The notes under the pieces are model-generated. The model did no database searches. It was not told where the DNA came from and saw only the letters and a list, made by a program, of their open reading frames with translations. Of a stretch of DNA of 64,000 nt, positions 19,546 through 28,358 are shown piece after piece (position 1 is the first letter of the stretch; each line of letters starts with the position of its first letter). The position numbers and the translations under genes were made by a program. This stretch comes from Streptomyces cathayae (GTDB lineage: Bacteria; Actinomycetota; Actinomycetes; Streptomycetales; Streptomycetaceae), in NCBI RefSeq assembly GCF_029760955.1, contig NZ_CP121682.1, positions 3,348,001-3,412,000 on the forward strand, given 5' to 3'.

Positions 19546-20748
19546 GTGGCGGAGATCGCCGCCGCGGTGCGCGCCCGAAGGCTGCGGGCCGTCGATGTGG
19601 TCGCGGGGGCGCTGGCGCGGATCGAGCGGGCCGATCCGGTGCTGTGCGCGTTCACCGAGGTGTGGGCCGAGGAGGCGCTGCGTCGGGCGGCCGGGGTGGA
19701 CGCCCGGGTCGACGCGGGTCCGCCCGGCCCGGGTGAGTGGCTGCCGCTGGCCGGGGTGCCGATCGCCGTGAAGGGGAGGCACGGGCTCCGGGCGGCGGGT
19801 CCGTTGCTCGCGGCCGGTGGTGTGGCCGTGGGCGCCACCGCCGTACCCGGGCCCGGCACCCCCTGGCAGACCTGGGGGCTCGGCGCGCACGGACGGACCG
19901 TCAACCCGTGGCGGGCGGACCGCACTCCGGGCGGTTCCTCGGCCGGGGCCGCAGTCGCGGTGGCGGCGGGGCTGGTGCCGCTGGCGACGGGCGGCGACGG
20001 CGCGGGGTCGGTGCGCATCCCGGCGGCGTGGTGCGGGGTCGTCGGTCTGAAGGTCACCAACGGCCGCCTCCCGTCGCCCGACCGCACGGGTCTCGCGGCA
20101 CCCGGCGTCCTCACCCGGACGGCGGCGGACGCGGTGGCCTGGTGGCGGGCCGTGTCGCCGCCGCCCACCGCCGCCGAGGTGCCGCCGTCCGGTCCCCGCA
20201 CCGCGATCTGGTCCCCCGACCTCGGCTTCGCCGATCCCGACGAGGAGCCCGTCGCGCTGGCCCGAGCCGCGGTCGACCGGCTCGTCGACGCCGGAGTCGT
20301 ACGGCTCGTCCGGCCCCCGCGAGCCCCGCGCCCCGTACGAGCCGTACGGTCGGCGGAGCCTCCGCTGCTTCTGGACCCCGCGCCGGCCTGGCTCGCCCTG
20401 CGCGCCCCCGGCGGGCCCCGCCCCGACCTCGCCGAGGCCCACCGCGTCCGGGAGGCGAACGACCGGCGCCTGGCCCGTCTCTTCGCCCACGCCGAGTTGC
20501 TGCTGACGCCCACGGCGCCCACCGCGCCGCACGGCCACGAGGGACCCGGCGACGTCTACTCCACCGCGCTCACCTGGGCGTTCAACGTGAGCGGGCACCC
20601 CGCGCTGAGCCTCCCGGCCGGGTTCGGCAGCGACGGCTGCCCGGCCGGGCTCCAACTGGTGGCACCGCACGGGCGGGAGGCGCTGCTGCTCGCCGTGGCA
20701 CGGGCGGCGGAGCCGCGGCCGCCGCCGGCCCCGGTCGCCTCGCCATGA
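19546..20748 (+). CDS. Amidase-signature-family hydrolase, short form
   Basis: Carbon-nitrogen hydrolase of the amidase signature family with the Ser-cisSer-Lys triad intact. From the GTG at 19546 these are Lys76 in [10 protein letters not shown], Ser131 in TPGGSSAGA and Ser155 in [10 protein letters not shown]. The Ser131-Ser155 spacing of 24 is the family value, but the usual GTDTGGS around the nucleophile reads GGDGAGS, and at 400 aa the protein is shorter than most relatives. The start is uncertain: the frame remains open upstream (a GTG at 19384 is possible) but that extension has no family similarity I can recognise. The substrate cannot be told. Confidence 0.78.
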   Translation: MAEIAAAVRARRLRAVDVVAGALARIERADPVLCAFTEVWAEEALRRAAGVDARVDAGPPGPGEWLPLAGVPIAVKGRHGLRAAGPLLAAGGVAVGATAVPGPGTPWQTWGLGAHGRTVNPWRADRTPGGSSAGAAVAVAAGLVPLATGGDGAGSVRIPAAWCGVVGLKVTNGRLPSPDRTGLAAPGVLTRTAADAVAWWRAVSPPPTAAEVPPSGPRTAIWSPDLGFADPDEEPVALARAAVDRLVDAGVVRLVRPPRAPRPVRAVRSAEPPLLLDPAPAWLALRAPGGPRPDLAEAHRVREANDRRLARLFAHAELLLTPTAPTAPHGHEGPGDVYSTALTWAFNVSGHPALSLPAGFGSDGCPAGLQLVAPHGREALLLAVARAAEPRPPPAPVASP

Positions 20749-20780
20749 GGCCCCGGGACCCGATCCCCGTCCCTTCCCCT

Positions 20781-20816
20781 GTTGCTTCGCCCGTCGCTTC
20801 GCCCGTTACTTCGCCT
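20781..20816. repeat. 12-bp tandem repeat at the convergent gene ends
   Basis: Three units of GT(T/C)(G/A)CTTCGCC(C/T) at 20781, 20793 and 20805; the third contains the stop of the LolA-like gene and encodes its C-terminus. Confidence 0.75.
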
Positions 20817-22038
20817 CGTTGGCGGCCTTCACCAGCGCGTCCTTCGTGACGGCACCGACGTAGACCTTGCCGTCCTCGGTGAACAGGGCGTTGACCAGGC
20901 GGGTGCTGAACACGGTGCCCGTGCCGAACTCGCCCTTCACCTGGTCGCCGAGCGAGCCCAGGAAGCCGCCGAGGTCACCGCCCTCGGAGCCGGTCGGCAG
21001 ACCCCCCTCGGCGCCGGTGTCGAAGGCGGCGACGGAGTTCCAGCCCTCTCCGAGCACCTTCAGCCCGTCGAGCCCCTTGGAGAGGTCCTCCTCGGACTTC
21101 GGGGCGGCCTCCGGCCGGCCGGTGGGCTCCCCGCCCTTCTTCCCGTCCTCCAGGGCGCCTTCCTCGGTCACCTTGGCGCCCTTGGGCGGGGTGAAGTCGA
21201 AGGTCGACGCGGCCGGCCGGTCGAAGCTGACCTTGGTGAAGCCGACGTCCACGACGGCGGCACCACCGGTGGCCGGGGTCAGCGTGAACTTCAGCGGCGT
21301 CCCGGTCTCGTGGTCCACCGCGATGCTGATCGCACCGACCGTGGAACCGGACTGCTTGGGCTTGACGACCAGCTTGTAGGCGTCGCGGCCGGCCACCTGC
21401 GCGGTGCCGTCGACGGTGACGGACGTGGTGTCGTCGACCGCCTTCAGCGCCTCCTCGGCGAAGCCCTTCGGCGTGGCCGGGGGCTGCTGCTTCCGGTCCT
21501 CGCCCTCGTCGGACTCGTCGGCCGTGCCGTGGTAGACCTCGTTGGACGCGCTGTCGTAGCCCCAGACGTCCTTGCCGTTGTGGATCAGGCTGTACTCGGC
21601 GGCGTTCTCGAGCAGCGACACCTTCTGCCGGTCGGGGCCGTCGACCGCGACGCGCAGGGTGTGCGTACCGGAGGCCAGCTCGGTGAGCTTGGCGGACGGG
21701 TCGGCGGACGAGCCGCCCTCGCCGCCGCCCAGGGCGCCGGAGGCCAGGCTGCTCTCCAGGCCGCCGAGGTCCGGCAGTCCGAGGTCGGTGGTGATCTTCA
21801 CGGTGCCGGACAGCCGCTCGGTGTCCGACTCGGCCATCTTCTCGATGAGCTGCGCGGCGGTGATCTCCGGCAGGTCCGGGTCGCCGGAGTTCGCGATCGC
21901 GGGGACGAGCCCGATGGTCGCGACCGCCACTCCCATCACCGTGACCGGGACGATGTACCGCGCGGCCCTGCGCCGGCCCGCGCCCGGCTCGCGGGTCGCC
22001 CCCGCGGTCGTCGTGTCGTCGGATTCGTACGGTGCCAT
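20806..22038 (-). CDS. LolA/RseB-like membrane-anchored extracytoplasmic protein
   Basis: 410 aa with a basic N-terminus (GAGRRRAARY) and one transmembrane or signal-anchor segment at about 28-50 (YIVPVTVMGVAVATIGLVPA), then an extracytoplasmic LolA-like fold. Recognisable parts are AAQLIEKMAESDTERLSGTV, SLIHNGKDVWGYDSASNEVY and the repeated beta pattern around VAGRDAYKLVVKPK. ATG with GGAGGT nine bases upstream. Gram-positive members of this superfamily bind lipids or regulate envelope stress; the exact job here is unknown. It converges on the amidase gene. Confidence 0.8.
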   Translation of the reverse strand: MAPYESDDTTTAGATREPGAGRRRAARYIVPVTVMGVAVATIGLVPAIANSGDPDLPEITAAQLIEKMAESDTERLSGTVKITTDLGLPDLGGLESSLASGALGGGEGGSSADPSAKLTELASGTHTLRVAVDGPDRQKVSLLENAAEYSLIHNGKDVWGYDSASNEVYHGTADESDEGEDRKQQPPATPKGFAEEALKAVDDTTSVTVDGTAQVAGRDAYKLVVKPKQSGSTVGAISIAVDHETGTPLKFTLTPATGGAAVVDVGFTKVSFDRPAASTFDFTPPKGAKVTEEGALEDGKKGGEPTGRPEAAPKSEEDLSKGLDGLKVLGEGWNSVAAFDTGAEGGLPTGSEGGDLGGFLGSLGDQVKGEFGTGTVFSTRLVNALFTEDGKVYVGAVTKDALVKAANEAK

Positions 22039-22241
22039 GTGTGCCCTACCTCCGTGGTCGGCGGCGGCCTGCGTCTCGTGTTCCTCGCACCAGTCACACC
22101 CTGAGCCGCCCTTCTCACCCGAATCGGTGAGGAGTGGTGTCCGTCATGGTCCATCTGACCAAACACCACACGAGGAAGCGTCAGACCCCGGACTCAACTC
22201 CGTGTACTGCTGCGGTATGACACGAGGAGGTGTTCCCTCCC

Positions 22242-22259
22242 CCGACCAGTAGGGGTCGG
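22242..22259 (-). terminator. Hairpin after the polyprenyl synthase gene
   Basis: CCGACC (22242-22247) and GGTCGG (22254-22259) form a short stem 27 bases beyond the stop of the minus-strand gene at 22286, before the LolA-like gene. Confidence 0.4.
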
Positions 22260-22285
22260 AGTCGGGGACGGGGACGGCGGGCGGG

Positions 22286-23296
22286 TCAGCCGGCCCGGTG
22301 CACCACCGCGTCGCACAGGTCGACCAGGGCCGTCTTCGATTCGCACTCCGGCAGCGGTGCCAGCACCGCGCGCGCCTCCTGCGCATAGCGCACGGTGTCC
22401 CGGCGGGCCTGCTCCAGCGCGGGGTGCGCGCGCAGCAGTCGCAGTGCCTCGGCGTGCCGGTCGTCGTCACTGAGGTCGGAGTCCAGCAGCTCGCACAGCG
22501 CGATGTCCTCGGGCAGACCCTGCCGGGCCGCCCGCTCGCGCAGCCGCAGCACGGGCAGGGTCGGAATGCCCTCGCGCAGGTCGGTGCCCGGGGTCTTGCC
22601 GGACTCGTGGGAGTCGGAGGCGATGTCCAGCACGTCGTCGGCGAGCTGGAAGGCGATCCCGAGCCGCTCGCCGTACTGGGTCAGCACGTCCACGACCGCG
22701 TCGTCCGCCCCGGACATCATGGCGCCGAACCGGCACGAGACGGCGACCAGTGAGCCGGTCTTGCCACCGAGGACGTCCAGGTAGTGGTCGACCGGATCGC
22801 GTCCGTCCTGCGGCCCCGCGGTCTCCAGGATCTGACCGGAGACCAGCCGCTCGAACGCCTCCGCCTGCACCCGTACGGCCTCCGGCCCGAGGTCGGCCAG
22901 GATGTGCGAGGCGCGCGCGAAGAGGAAGTCGCCGGTGAGGACCGCGACGGAGTTGCCCCAGCGGGTGTTCGCGCTGGGCACCCCGCGCCGCACACCCGCG
23001 TCGTCCATCACGTCGTCGTGGTACAGCGTGGCCAGGTGGGTCAGCTCCACGACCACGGCGGACGGTACGACGCCGGGCGCGTGGGGGTCCCCGAACTGGG
23101 CGGCGAGCATCACGAGCAGCGGCCGGAACCGCTTGCCGCCGGCCCGCACCAGGTGCTGGGCGGCGCCCGTGATGAAGGGGACCTCACTCTTGGTGGCCTC
23201 GAGCAACCCTTCCTCGACAGCCGTCATCCCGGCCCGGACATCGGCTTCCAGAGCCTGGTCCCGCACGCTCAGCCCGAATGGCCCGACGACGGTCAC
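22286..23296 (-). CDS. trans-Polyprenyl diphosphate synthase
   Basis: Condenses isopentenyl diphosphate with an allylic primer to make all-trans polyprenyl diphosphate. 336 aa, with GGKRFRP (53-59), the first Asp-rich motif DDVMD (94-98) and the second in FQLADDVLD. The residue before the first motif region (THLATLYHDD) is small, consistent with long-chain products such as the octa- or nonaprenyl menaquinone side chain. GTG start with AGGAGA six bases upstream. The respiratory genes nearby favour a menaquinone role, but a carotenoid or hopanoid precursor role is not excluded. Confidence 0.9.
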   Translation of the reverse strand: MTVVGPFGLSVRDQALEADVRAGMTAVEEGLLEATKSEVPFITGAAQHLVRAGGKRFRPLLVMLAAQFGDPHAPGVVPSAVVVELTHLATLYHDDVMDDAGVRRGVPSANTRWGNSVAVLTGDFLFARASHILADLGPEAVRVQAEAFERLVSGQILETAGPQDGRDPVDHYLDVLGGKTGSLVAVSCRFGAMMSGADDAVVDVLTQYGERLGIAFQLADDVLDIASDSHESGKTPGTDLREGIPTLPVLRLRERAARQGLPEDIALCELLDSDLSDDDRHAEALRLLRAHPALEQARRDTVRYAQEARAVLAPLPECESKTALVDLCDAVVHRAG

Positions 23297-23896
23297 GAGG
23301 GGTCTCCTGTCTGCTGGTGTCCACTGACGCTCAGACGTCTTGCACCGTTCACCACTGGGTCGCTGGTTGTCGATAGGTCGCTGACATCACTCGAGTCAGC
23401 GTATCCGGTCATGTTTCGATCACCGCCAGCACCCACATTCCCCGAACTCACCCACAGCACGCACGGACGGCACGTCACGGCACCCTCCGATATCGGATCA
23501 CCATCAGATCGTTTTCGACCAGTCGACGGCAAAGGACATCAGGCGGCTTTCCGGGCACACCTCACCCATCCTCCGGGCACACCCCGGACCGCATCTCGAC
23601 ACACGGCCCATCCTGCCCGCCCCGTTGACCGATTTGCCGCAATTGCCAAACAGGTTCCCGTTGATGGCAAATGCGCCCACGCGGTGCGGCCAGTGAGGTC
23701 GGTCACGCGCGCCCCGACCCGCCCACGACTCCCCCGAGGAGACGCTTCCCCTTGCCCCGAACGTGAGTTGGCCGTCGGCACCCACAAAGGATCAAGTCCC
23801 CCAAATAGCCCAAGACAAGATCAAACGGCGTCATACGTGACGCTCGCACTTGTTCCCGACATGCGCTCTCGCATACGTTCCCGGCCTGTCGGGCGG
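23297..23896. other. Long divergent intergenic region upstream of the riboswitch
   Basis: About 600 bp without a convincing gene, distinctly less GC-rich than its surroundings. It contains the inverted repeat GCTGAC/GTCAGC (23380-23385 and 23395-23400, nine-base spacer) upstream of the polyprenyl synthase, and ATTTGCC/GGCAAAT (23632-23638 and 23666-23672). The promoters of both flanking genes must lie here. A TTGACC at 23625 sits next to the second repeat but no good -10 follows. Confidence 0.55.
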
Positions 23897-24078
23897 ACGC
23901 CGAATCCTGCCACCGCCCGCACCACCCGTCGATCAACTCACTCACGCACGGCAGGAGCGGGGGACCCAGGTAAGTCGCCGGACCGGTCCGCACCGGGACG
24001 GCTCGGGGTGAAGCCACGCCCGCAGGGGCGCGGCCGGGCACTCTCCCGCCCGAACCCGACAGCTCACCTCGCAGGCGT
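23897..24078 (+). ncRNA. ydaO-type cyclic di-AMP riboswitch
   Basis: The leader of the transglycosylase gene carries the conserved blocks of the ydaO/yuaA class in order: ACGCCGAATCC at 23897, GGAGCGGGGGACCCA near 23952, CTCGGGGTGAAGCC near 24003, GCCGGGCACTCTCCCGCCCG near 24031, then GAACCCGACAGCTCACC and GCAGGCGT. Terminal stem P1 is ACGCC (23897-23901) with GGCGT (24074-24078). This class senses c-di-AMP and in Streptomyces precedes cell-wall hydrolase genes such as rpfA. The ribosome site starts two bases after P1, so ligand binding could affect elongation or initiation. Confidence 0.9.
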
Positions 24079-24095
24079 AGGAGAGGAACGCACCC

Positions 24096-24596
24096 ATGTC
24101 CGCCATGCCCGCATCCGGTCGGCGCCGCTTCGGCCGCACCCGCCTCGTCCGCTCCCTCGCCGTCGCCGCCGTCGCAGCGATCGCCCTTCCGGTGTTCGGC
24201 GCCACCAGCGCCTCCGCCGCTCCCGCCGCCCCCGTGTCGTCCGCCCCGGCCGCCGTCGGCACCGCGACGGCGTACCCCGACACCCTCGACGGCTGGATCC
24301 GCGAGTCGCTGTCGATCATGGCGCAGCACGGCATCCCCGGCAGCTACGACTCCATCCACCGCAACATCATGCGCGAGTCCTCCGGCAACCCGCAGGCCAT
24401 CAACCTGTGGGACTCCAACGCCGTCGCCGGCACCCCGTCGAAGGGCCTGCTGCAGGTCATCGACCCGACCTTCCGGGCGTACCACGTGCCCGGCACGGCC
24501 CTCGACCCGTTCGACCCGGTCGCGAACATCACGGCCGCCTGCAACTACGCGGCGGACCGCTACGGCTCGATCGACAACGTCTTCGGCGCCTACTGA
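24096..24596 (+). CDS. Secreted transglycosylase-like (SLT) cell-wall hydrolase
   Basis: 166 aa. Sec signal peptide with basic start (RRRFGRTRLVR), hydrophobic core and a likely cut after ASA near residue 41. The mature part is a lysozyme-like SLT domain with catalytic Glu94 in NIMRESSGNPQAIN and the GLLQVIDPTFRAYH motif. There is no LysM or other binding domain. Probably cleaves peptidoglycan glycan strands during growth, germination or sporulation. AGGAGAGG lies upstream of ATG 24096; a second ATG at 24105 is possible. Expression is expected to follow c-di-AMP through the riboswitch. Confidence 0.92.
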   Translation: MSAMPASGRRRFGRTRLVRSLAVAAVAAIALPVFGATSASAAPAAPVSSAPAAVGTATAYPDTLDGWIRESLSIMAQHGIPGSYDSIHRNIMRESSGNPQAINLWDSNAVAGTPSKGLLQVIDPTFRAYHVPGTALDPFDPVANITAACNYAADRYGSIDNVFGAY

Positions 24597-24634
24597 GACG
24601 TCCGGGCGCACCGGGACACGCCCGGCCCACGGGG

Positions 24635-25510
24635 TCACCCGTGGGGGTGGAGACCGGAACGGCACGCGTGGGGGCGCGTGCCGCCCCGCCCCGCCCCGCC
24701 CGTCCCGCCGAACAACCGCTCGAGGACGACGGCCACGCCGTCGTCCTCGTTCGTCGTGGTGATCTCGTCGGCCACCGCCTTCAGCTCGGGGTGCGCGTTG
24801 GCCATGGCGACACCGTGGGCCGCCCAGTGGAACATCGGGACGTCGTTGGGCATGTCGCCGAAGGCGACGGTCCGTTCCCGGCTCAGTCCCAGGTGCTCGG
24901 CGGCCAGCGCCAGTCCCGTCGCCTTGGTGACACCGCACGGCTGGAGCTCCACGGTGCCCGGTCCCGACATGGTGACCGTGGCCAGCGAACCGACCACCGA
25001 ACGCGCCGTCGCCGCCAACTCGTCGTCACTCAGGAAGGGGTGGCGCAACAGCACCTTGGTGATCGGCAGCACCCACAGATCGTCCCGTCGTCCGATCCGG
25101 ACGGCGGGCAGCGTCGGGTGCGGCATCCGGTAGCCCGGCTCGATCAGGGTGAGTCCGTCGACCCCGTCCTGGTCGACCGCGGCGTACACCTCCCCCACCT
25201 CGGCCTCGATCTTGCCGAGCGCGGTCTCCGCCAGTTCCCGGTCCAGCGTGACGGAGTGGAGCAGCCGGTTCGCGCCGGCGTCGTACACCTGCGCGCCCTG
25301 TCCGCACACCGCGAGCCCCGTGCTCCCCAGTCTGTCCAGGAGCGGCCGCACTCCGGGCGCCGGGCGGCCCGTCACCACGAGATGCCGGGCACCGGCCCGC
25401 GTCGCCAGCGCCAGTGCGGCGAGAGACCGGTCGGAGAGAGAGTCGTCGCCGCGCAGCAGCGTCCCGTCCAAGTCGGTGGCGATGAGTGAACAATCGGTGG
25501 GTGCGGCCAT
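24635..25510 (-). CDS. HAD-superfamily (Cof-type, IIB) phosphatase
   Basis: 291-aa cytoplasmic hydrolase. Motif I is ATDLDGTLLR with nucleophile Asp13 and acid Asp15. Motif II includes VVTGRP, motif III the Lys in GVTKATGLAL, and motif IV is FGDMPNDVPM. The cap is of C2b type, as in sugar-phosphate or flavin phosphatases (Cof, YbiV). Substrate unknown. The C-terminal 20 residues (GGTGGAGRGGTRPHACRS) look like a non-conserved tail. Convergent with the transglycosylase; likely leaderless. Confidence 0.88.
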   Translation of the reverse strand: MAAPTDCSLIATDLDGTLLRGDDSLSDRSLAALALATRAGARHLVVTGRPAPGVRPLLDRLGSTGLAVCGQGAQVYDAGANRLLHSVTLDRELAETALGKIEAEVGEVYAAVDQDGVDGLTLIEPGYRMPHPTLPAVRIGRRDDLWVLPITKVLLRHPFLSDDELAATARSVVGSLATVTMSGPGTVELQPCGVTKATGLALAAEHLGLSRERTVAFGDMPNDVPMFHWAAHGVAMANAHPELKAVADEITTTNEDDGVAVVLERLFGGTGGAGRGGTRPHACRSGLHPHG

Positions 25511-25516
25511 GATCAG

Positions 25517-25522
25517 AGAATA
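25517..25522 (-). promoter_or_regulatory. Putative -10 box of a leaderless HAD transcript
   Basis: TATTCT (25522-25517 on the minus strand) ends six bases before the ATG of the HAD gene, which has no ribosome site. Transcription would then start at or next to the ATG. No good -35 is visible. Confidence 0.35.
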
Positions 25523-25832
25523 CGGACACCGCGCCCACCCGACTCACCCTCGACCGGAACGCCTCCGTCCGCACACCCGCACCCCTTATCCTGCGCACCC
25601 CCACCGCCGGGCCGGCGCCGCGCCACCACCGGGCCGTCGCCGCGCGTCCGTCTCGCCACAGCACGCGTCCGTCTCACCACAGCCGCGTGCCCGGCCGTTA
25701 CCGTCATCAGCGGGTACGGACCTGTTAAAGGCCTCTGCACCACTTGGCAACAACATGGTCTGCTACCTACCGTCCTGGGGGTCCCGGGCGGTACCTTCCA
25801 AGGGTCCAGGGGGGACTTGATCGGGGGGTCAG
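25523..25832. other. Divergent promoter region before the glycan locus
   Basis: 310 bp without a gene. A lower-GC patch near 25720-25770 (CCTGTTAAAGGCC, CAACAACATGG) is the most likely promoter zone for the plus-strand operon. G-rich repeats of GGGGTC and AGGGTCCAGGGGGG precede the GTG start at 25833. Confidence 0.4.
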
Positions 25833-26927
25833 GTGAGCAGTGGACGCACACGTGTGCTGAGGCTCGAGGAGCTCGGCGAGGGGGAGCGGGAACGCTGGCG
25901 TGAGCTGCGCGCCGCGACGGACGCGCCCCGCAGCCCTTTCATGGAACCGGAGTTCGCCACCGCCGTGTCCCGGGTGCGGCCGCAGGCCCGGGTGGCGGTC
26001 CTGTACGAGGGGACGTCCGCCGAACCCGCCGGCTTCCTGCCGTACGAGCGGGGCGCGTGGGGGCAGGGCCGGGCGATCGGACTCGGGGTGTCGGACTGCC
26101 AGGGCGCCGTCCTGCGTCCGGGCCTCGTCCCGGAGACCGGTGAACTGCTGCGCGCCTGCTCGGTGTCGAGCTTCGCCTTCGACAACCTGGAGGCGGACCA
26201 GGCCCTGTTCGTCCCGCACGCGGCCGAGGAACACACCACCTACGTCATCGACGTGGAGAAGGGCTACGAGACCTACGAGTCCGTCCTGCGCACCCAGTCG
26301 CCCAAGTTCCTGAAGACCACACTGGCCAAGGAGCGCAGGCTCGGCCGTCAGGCGGACGGACCGGTGCGGTTCGTCTTCGACGAACGCGAGCCCGCCGCGC
26401 TGCGCGCTCTCATCGAGTGGAAATCGGCCCAGTACCGCAGGACCGGGCGGCGCGACCGGTTCGCGCAGGAGTGGATCACGCGGCTCGTGGGCCGCCTGGC
26501 CGAGACCCGGGCACCGGAGTGCACGGGCACGCTGTCCGTCCTGTACGCCGGGGACCGCCCCGTCGCCGCGCACTTCGGCCTGCGCTCGGCCTCGGTCCTG
26601 GCCTGCTGGTTCCCGGCGTACGACGTGGAGTTCGCGAAGTACTCGCCGGGGCTCGTGCTGCATCTGCGCATGGCGGAGGCGGCGGCCGGCCAGGGCATCG
26701 GCCTGCTCGACATGGGGCGTGGCCCGGCCGAGTACAAGGACTCGCTGAAGACGGGCGAACTCGCCGTCTACGAGGGGGAGGCGATGCGTCCGGGCCTGGG
26801 CGCCGCGCTGCACCTGCTGCGCCGCGAGCCCGTACGCCGTGCGCACGGCTTCGTCCGCGCCCACCCGCGTCTCGCGTCGCTGGCGTCGAGGGCGTTGAAG
26901 GGGGCGGGACGGTTGCGCCGGTCATGA
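25833..26927 (+). CDS. CelD/BcsL-like GNAT acetyltransferase of a surface-glycan locus
   Basis: 364-aa protein of the FemAB-like Acetyltransf_6 (CelD) group. An N-terminal half with GFLPYERG and SVSSFAFDNLEADQALF is followed by the C-terminal GNAT core, RPVAAHFGLRSASVLACWFP, and the GLLDMGRGPAEYKDSLKTGE segment characteristic of this group. No membrane segment. Relatives occur in cellulose and exopolysaccharide operons and probably acylate sugars. First gene of a three-gene operon with a glycosyltransferase and a deacetylase. Confidence 0.85.
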   Translation: MSSGRTRVLRLEELGEGERERWRELRAATDAPRSPFMEPEFATAVSRVRPQARVAVLYEGTSAEPAGFLPYERGAWGQGRAIGLGVSDCQGAVLRPGLVPETGELLRACSVSSFAFDNLEADQALFVPHAAEEHTTYVIDVEKGYETYESVLRTQSPKFLKTTLAKERRLGRQADGPVRFVFDEREPAALRALIEWKSAQYRRTGRRDRFAQEWITRLVGRLAETRAPECTGTLSVLYAGDRPVAAHFGLRSASVLACWFPAYDVEFAKYSPGLVLHLRMAEAAAGQGIGLLDMGRGPAEYKDSLKTGELAVYEGEAMRPGLGAALHLLRREPVRRAHGFVRAHPRLASLASRALKGAGRLRRS

Positions 26928-26944
26928 GGGGCCGCTCGTGGGGA

Positions 26945-26996
26945 CAGTTCGTAAGGGCAGTTCGCGAGGACCGTTCATGAGGAGCGTTCATGAGGA
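26945..26996. repeat. 13-bp tandem repeat that supplies the ribosome site of the glycosyltransferase gene
   Basis: Four 13-bp units at 26945, 26958, 26971 and 26984 share (C/G)(A/C)GTTC(G/A)(T/C)(A/G)AGG(G/A); the last runs into AGGAGGGGAAGG before ATG 27009. They fill the gap between the first two genes of the operon. Confidence 0.75.
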
Positions 26997-27008
26997 GGGG
27001 AAGGGCTC

Positions 27009-28358
27009 ATGGCCCGTACGGCACGTACGCAGGAGGAGATACAACGGTTCCTGGGCATCGGAGCGGTTCAGGTCGCCGAACTGGACCTGAACGGTGAGGA
27101 GGCCGCCCTCAGACCCGGCCCGGGCAGCCCACCGGTGACGCACGGAGAGGTGTTCGTCCTGGTCAGGCGGGCCGGACGGCCGGTGGGCACGCTGTTGGGG
27201 CGGGTGCCGGAGGGGGCCGATCCGGCAACGGTCCTGACGGCACTCGCACGGCAGGAGCACGGGCAAGAACACGGGCAGGAGCCGGCCGAGGAGCGCGGGC
27301 AGGGGCGGGTCGCGGAGAGGTCCGGGGCCACCGGACCGCCGCCCCACACCTCGGTCGTCGTGGCCACCCGGGAGCGGGCCGGACAGCTCACCCGCGCGCT
27401 CGACTCGCTCCTCGCACAGGACCATCCGGACTTCGAGATCGTCGTCGTCGACAACGCACCCGTGACGGACGAGACGCGTGACCTGGTGGAGCGGAAGTAC
27501 GGGGAGCGCGTGCGGTACGTCTGCGAACCGGTCGCCGGACTCGCGACCGCGCACAACACCGGGCTCGCCGCCGCCCTCGGCACGGTGGTCGCGTTCACCG
27601 ACGACGACGTCGTCGCCGACCCCCGCTGGCTCACCGAGCTGACCACGCCCTTCGCCGTCGATCCCGGACTCGGCTGCGCCACCGGCCTGATCCTGCCCGC
27701 CCGGCTCCGCACCCCGGCCCAGGTCCTGCTGGAGAGCCACGGCGGTTTCGCGAAGGGGTTCACCCCGACGACGTACGACCCGAAGGACCCGCCCCGGGAC
27801 GAGCCGCTGTTCCCCTTCACCGCGGGCCGGTTCGGCTCCGGTGCGAACATGGCGTTCCGTGCGGAGGTGCTGCGCGGGGTCGGCGGCTTCGACCCGGCCA
27901 CCGGCGCCGGGACGCCCGCCCGGGGCGGCGACGACCTCTACGGGTTCGTCCGGGTCCTCACCCAGGGGCACAGGCTTCACTACACGCCCGGCGCGCTGGT
28001 GTGGCACCACCACCGGGAGAGCTGGGCCGACCTGGAGACCCAGGCGTTCGGCTACGGCGCCGGACTCACCGCCTACCTCACCGCGATCCTGGTCAACCGG
28101 CCCGCCCTGCTGCCGGCGTTCCTCGCCCGGGTGCCCCGCGGCCTGTCCCACGCCCGCGGGCTGACCGCCGTACGGAACACCGGCGGGGATGCCCCCGGTG
28201 ACCGGGGGGCCGCACCGGGCGACCACGACACCCGCACGCATCCCTGGCCGCGCCGCCTCTCGCGTCTGCAGCGCAAGGGGATGCTGTACGGCCCGGTCGG
28301 CTATCTGCGGGCCCGGCGGACGGCAGGGAGCCGGACGACGGGGAGGGGGACGAGATGA
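27009..28358 (+). CDS. Family 2 glycosyltransferase
   Basis: 449 aa. Residues 1-110 are an unusual N-terminal region of unknown function, ending in a Gln/Glu/His-rich stretch (RQEHGQEHGQEPAEERGQG). A GT-A fold follows: TSVVVATRERAGQLTRALDS, the acidic cluster TDDD at 197-200 that binds the nucleotide-sugar and metal, GRFGSGANMAFR, and GGDDLYGFVRVL as catalytic-base region. No clear transmembrane helix, so a cytoplasmic enzyme that adds a sugar to a lipid carrier or glycan is likely. It overlaps the deacetylase gene by four bases. Confidence 0.88.
   Translation: MARTARTQEEIQRFLGIGAVQVAELDLNGEEAALRPGPGSPPVTHGEVFVLVRRAGRPVGTLLGRVPEGADPATVLTALARQEHGQEHGQEPAEERGQGRVAERSGATGPPPHTSVVVATRERAGQLTRALDSLLAQDHPDFEIVVVDNAPVTDETRDLVERKYGERVRYVCEPVAGLATAHNTGLAAALGTVVAFTDDDVVADPRWLTELTTPFAVDPGLGCATGLILPARLRTPAQVLLESHGGFAKGFTPTTYDPKDPPRDEPLFPFTAGRFGSGANMAFRAEVLRGVGGFDPATGAGTPARGGDDLYGFVRVLTQGHRLHYTPGALVWHHHRESWADLETQAFGYGAGLTAYLTAILVNRPALLPAFLARVPRGLSHARGLTAVRNTGGDAPGDRGAAPGDHDTRTHPWPRRLSRLQRKGMLYGPVGYLRARRTAGSRTTGRGTR

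Noticed and set aside
22784..25489. 901-codon plus-strand frame spanning the polyprenyl synthase, riboswitch and HAD genes
   Set aside because: It crosses the well-supported riboswitch and the transglycosylase in a different frame; composition artefact.
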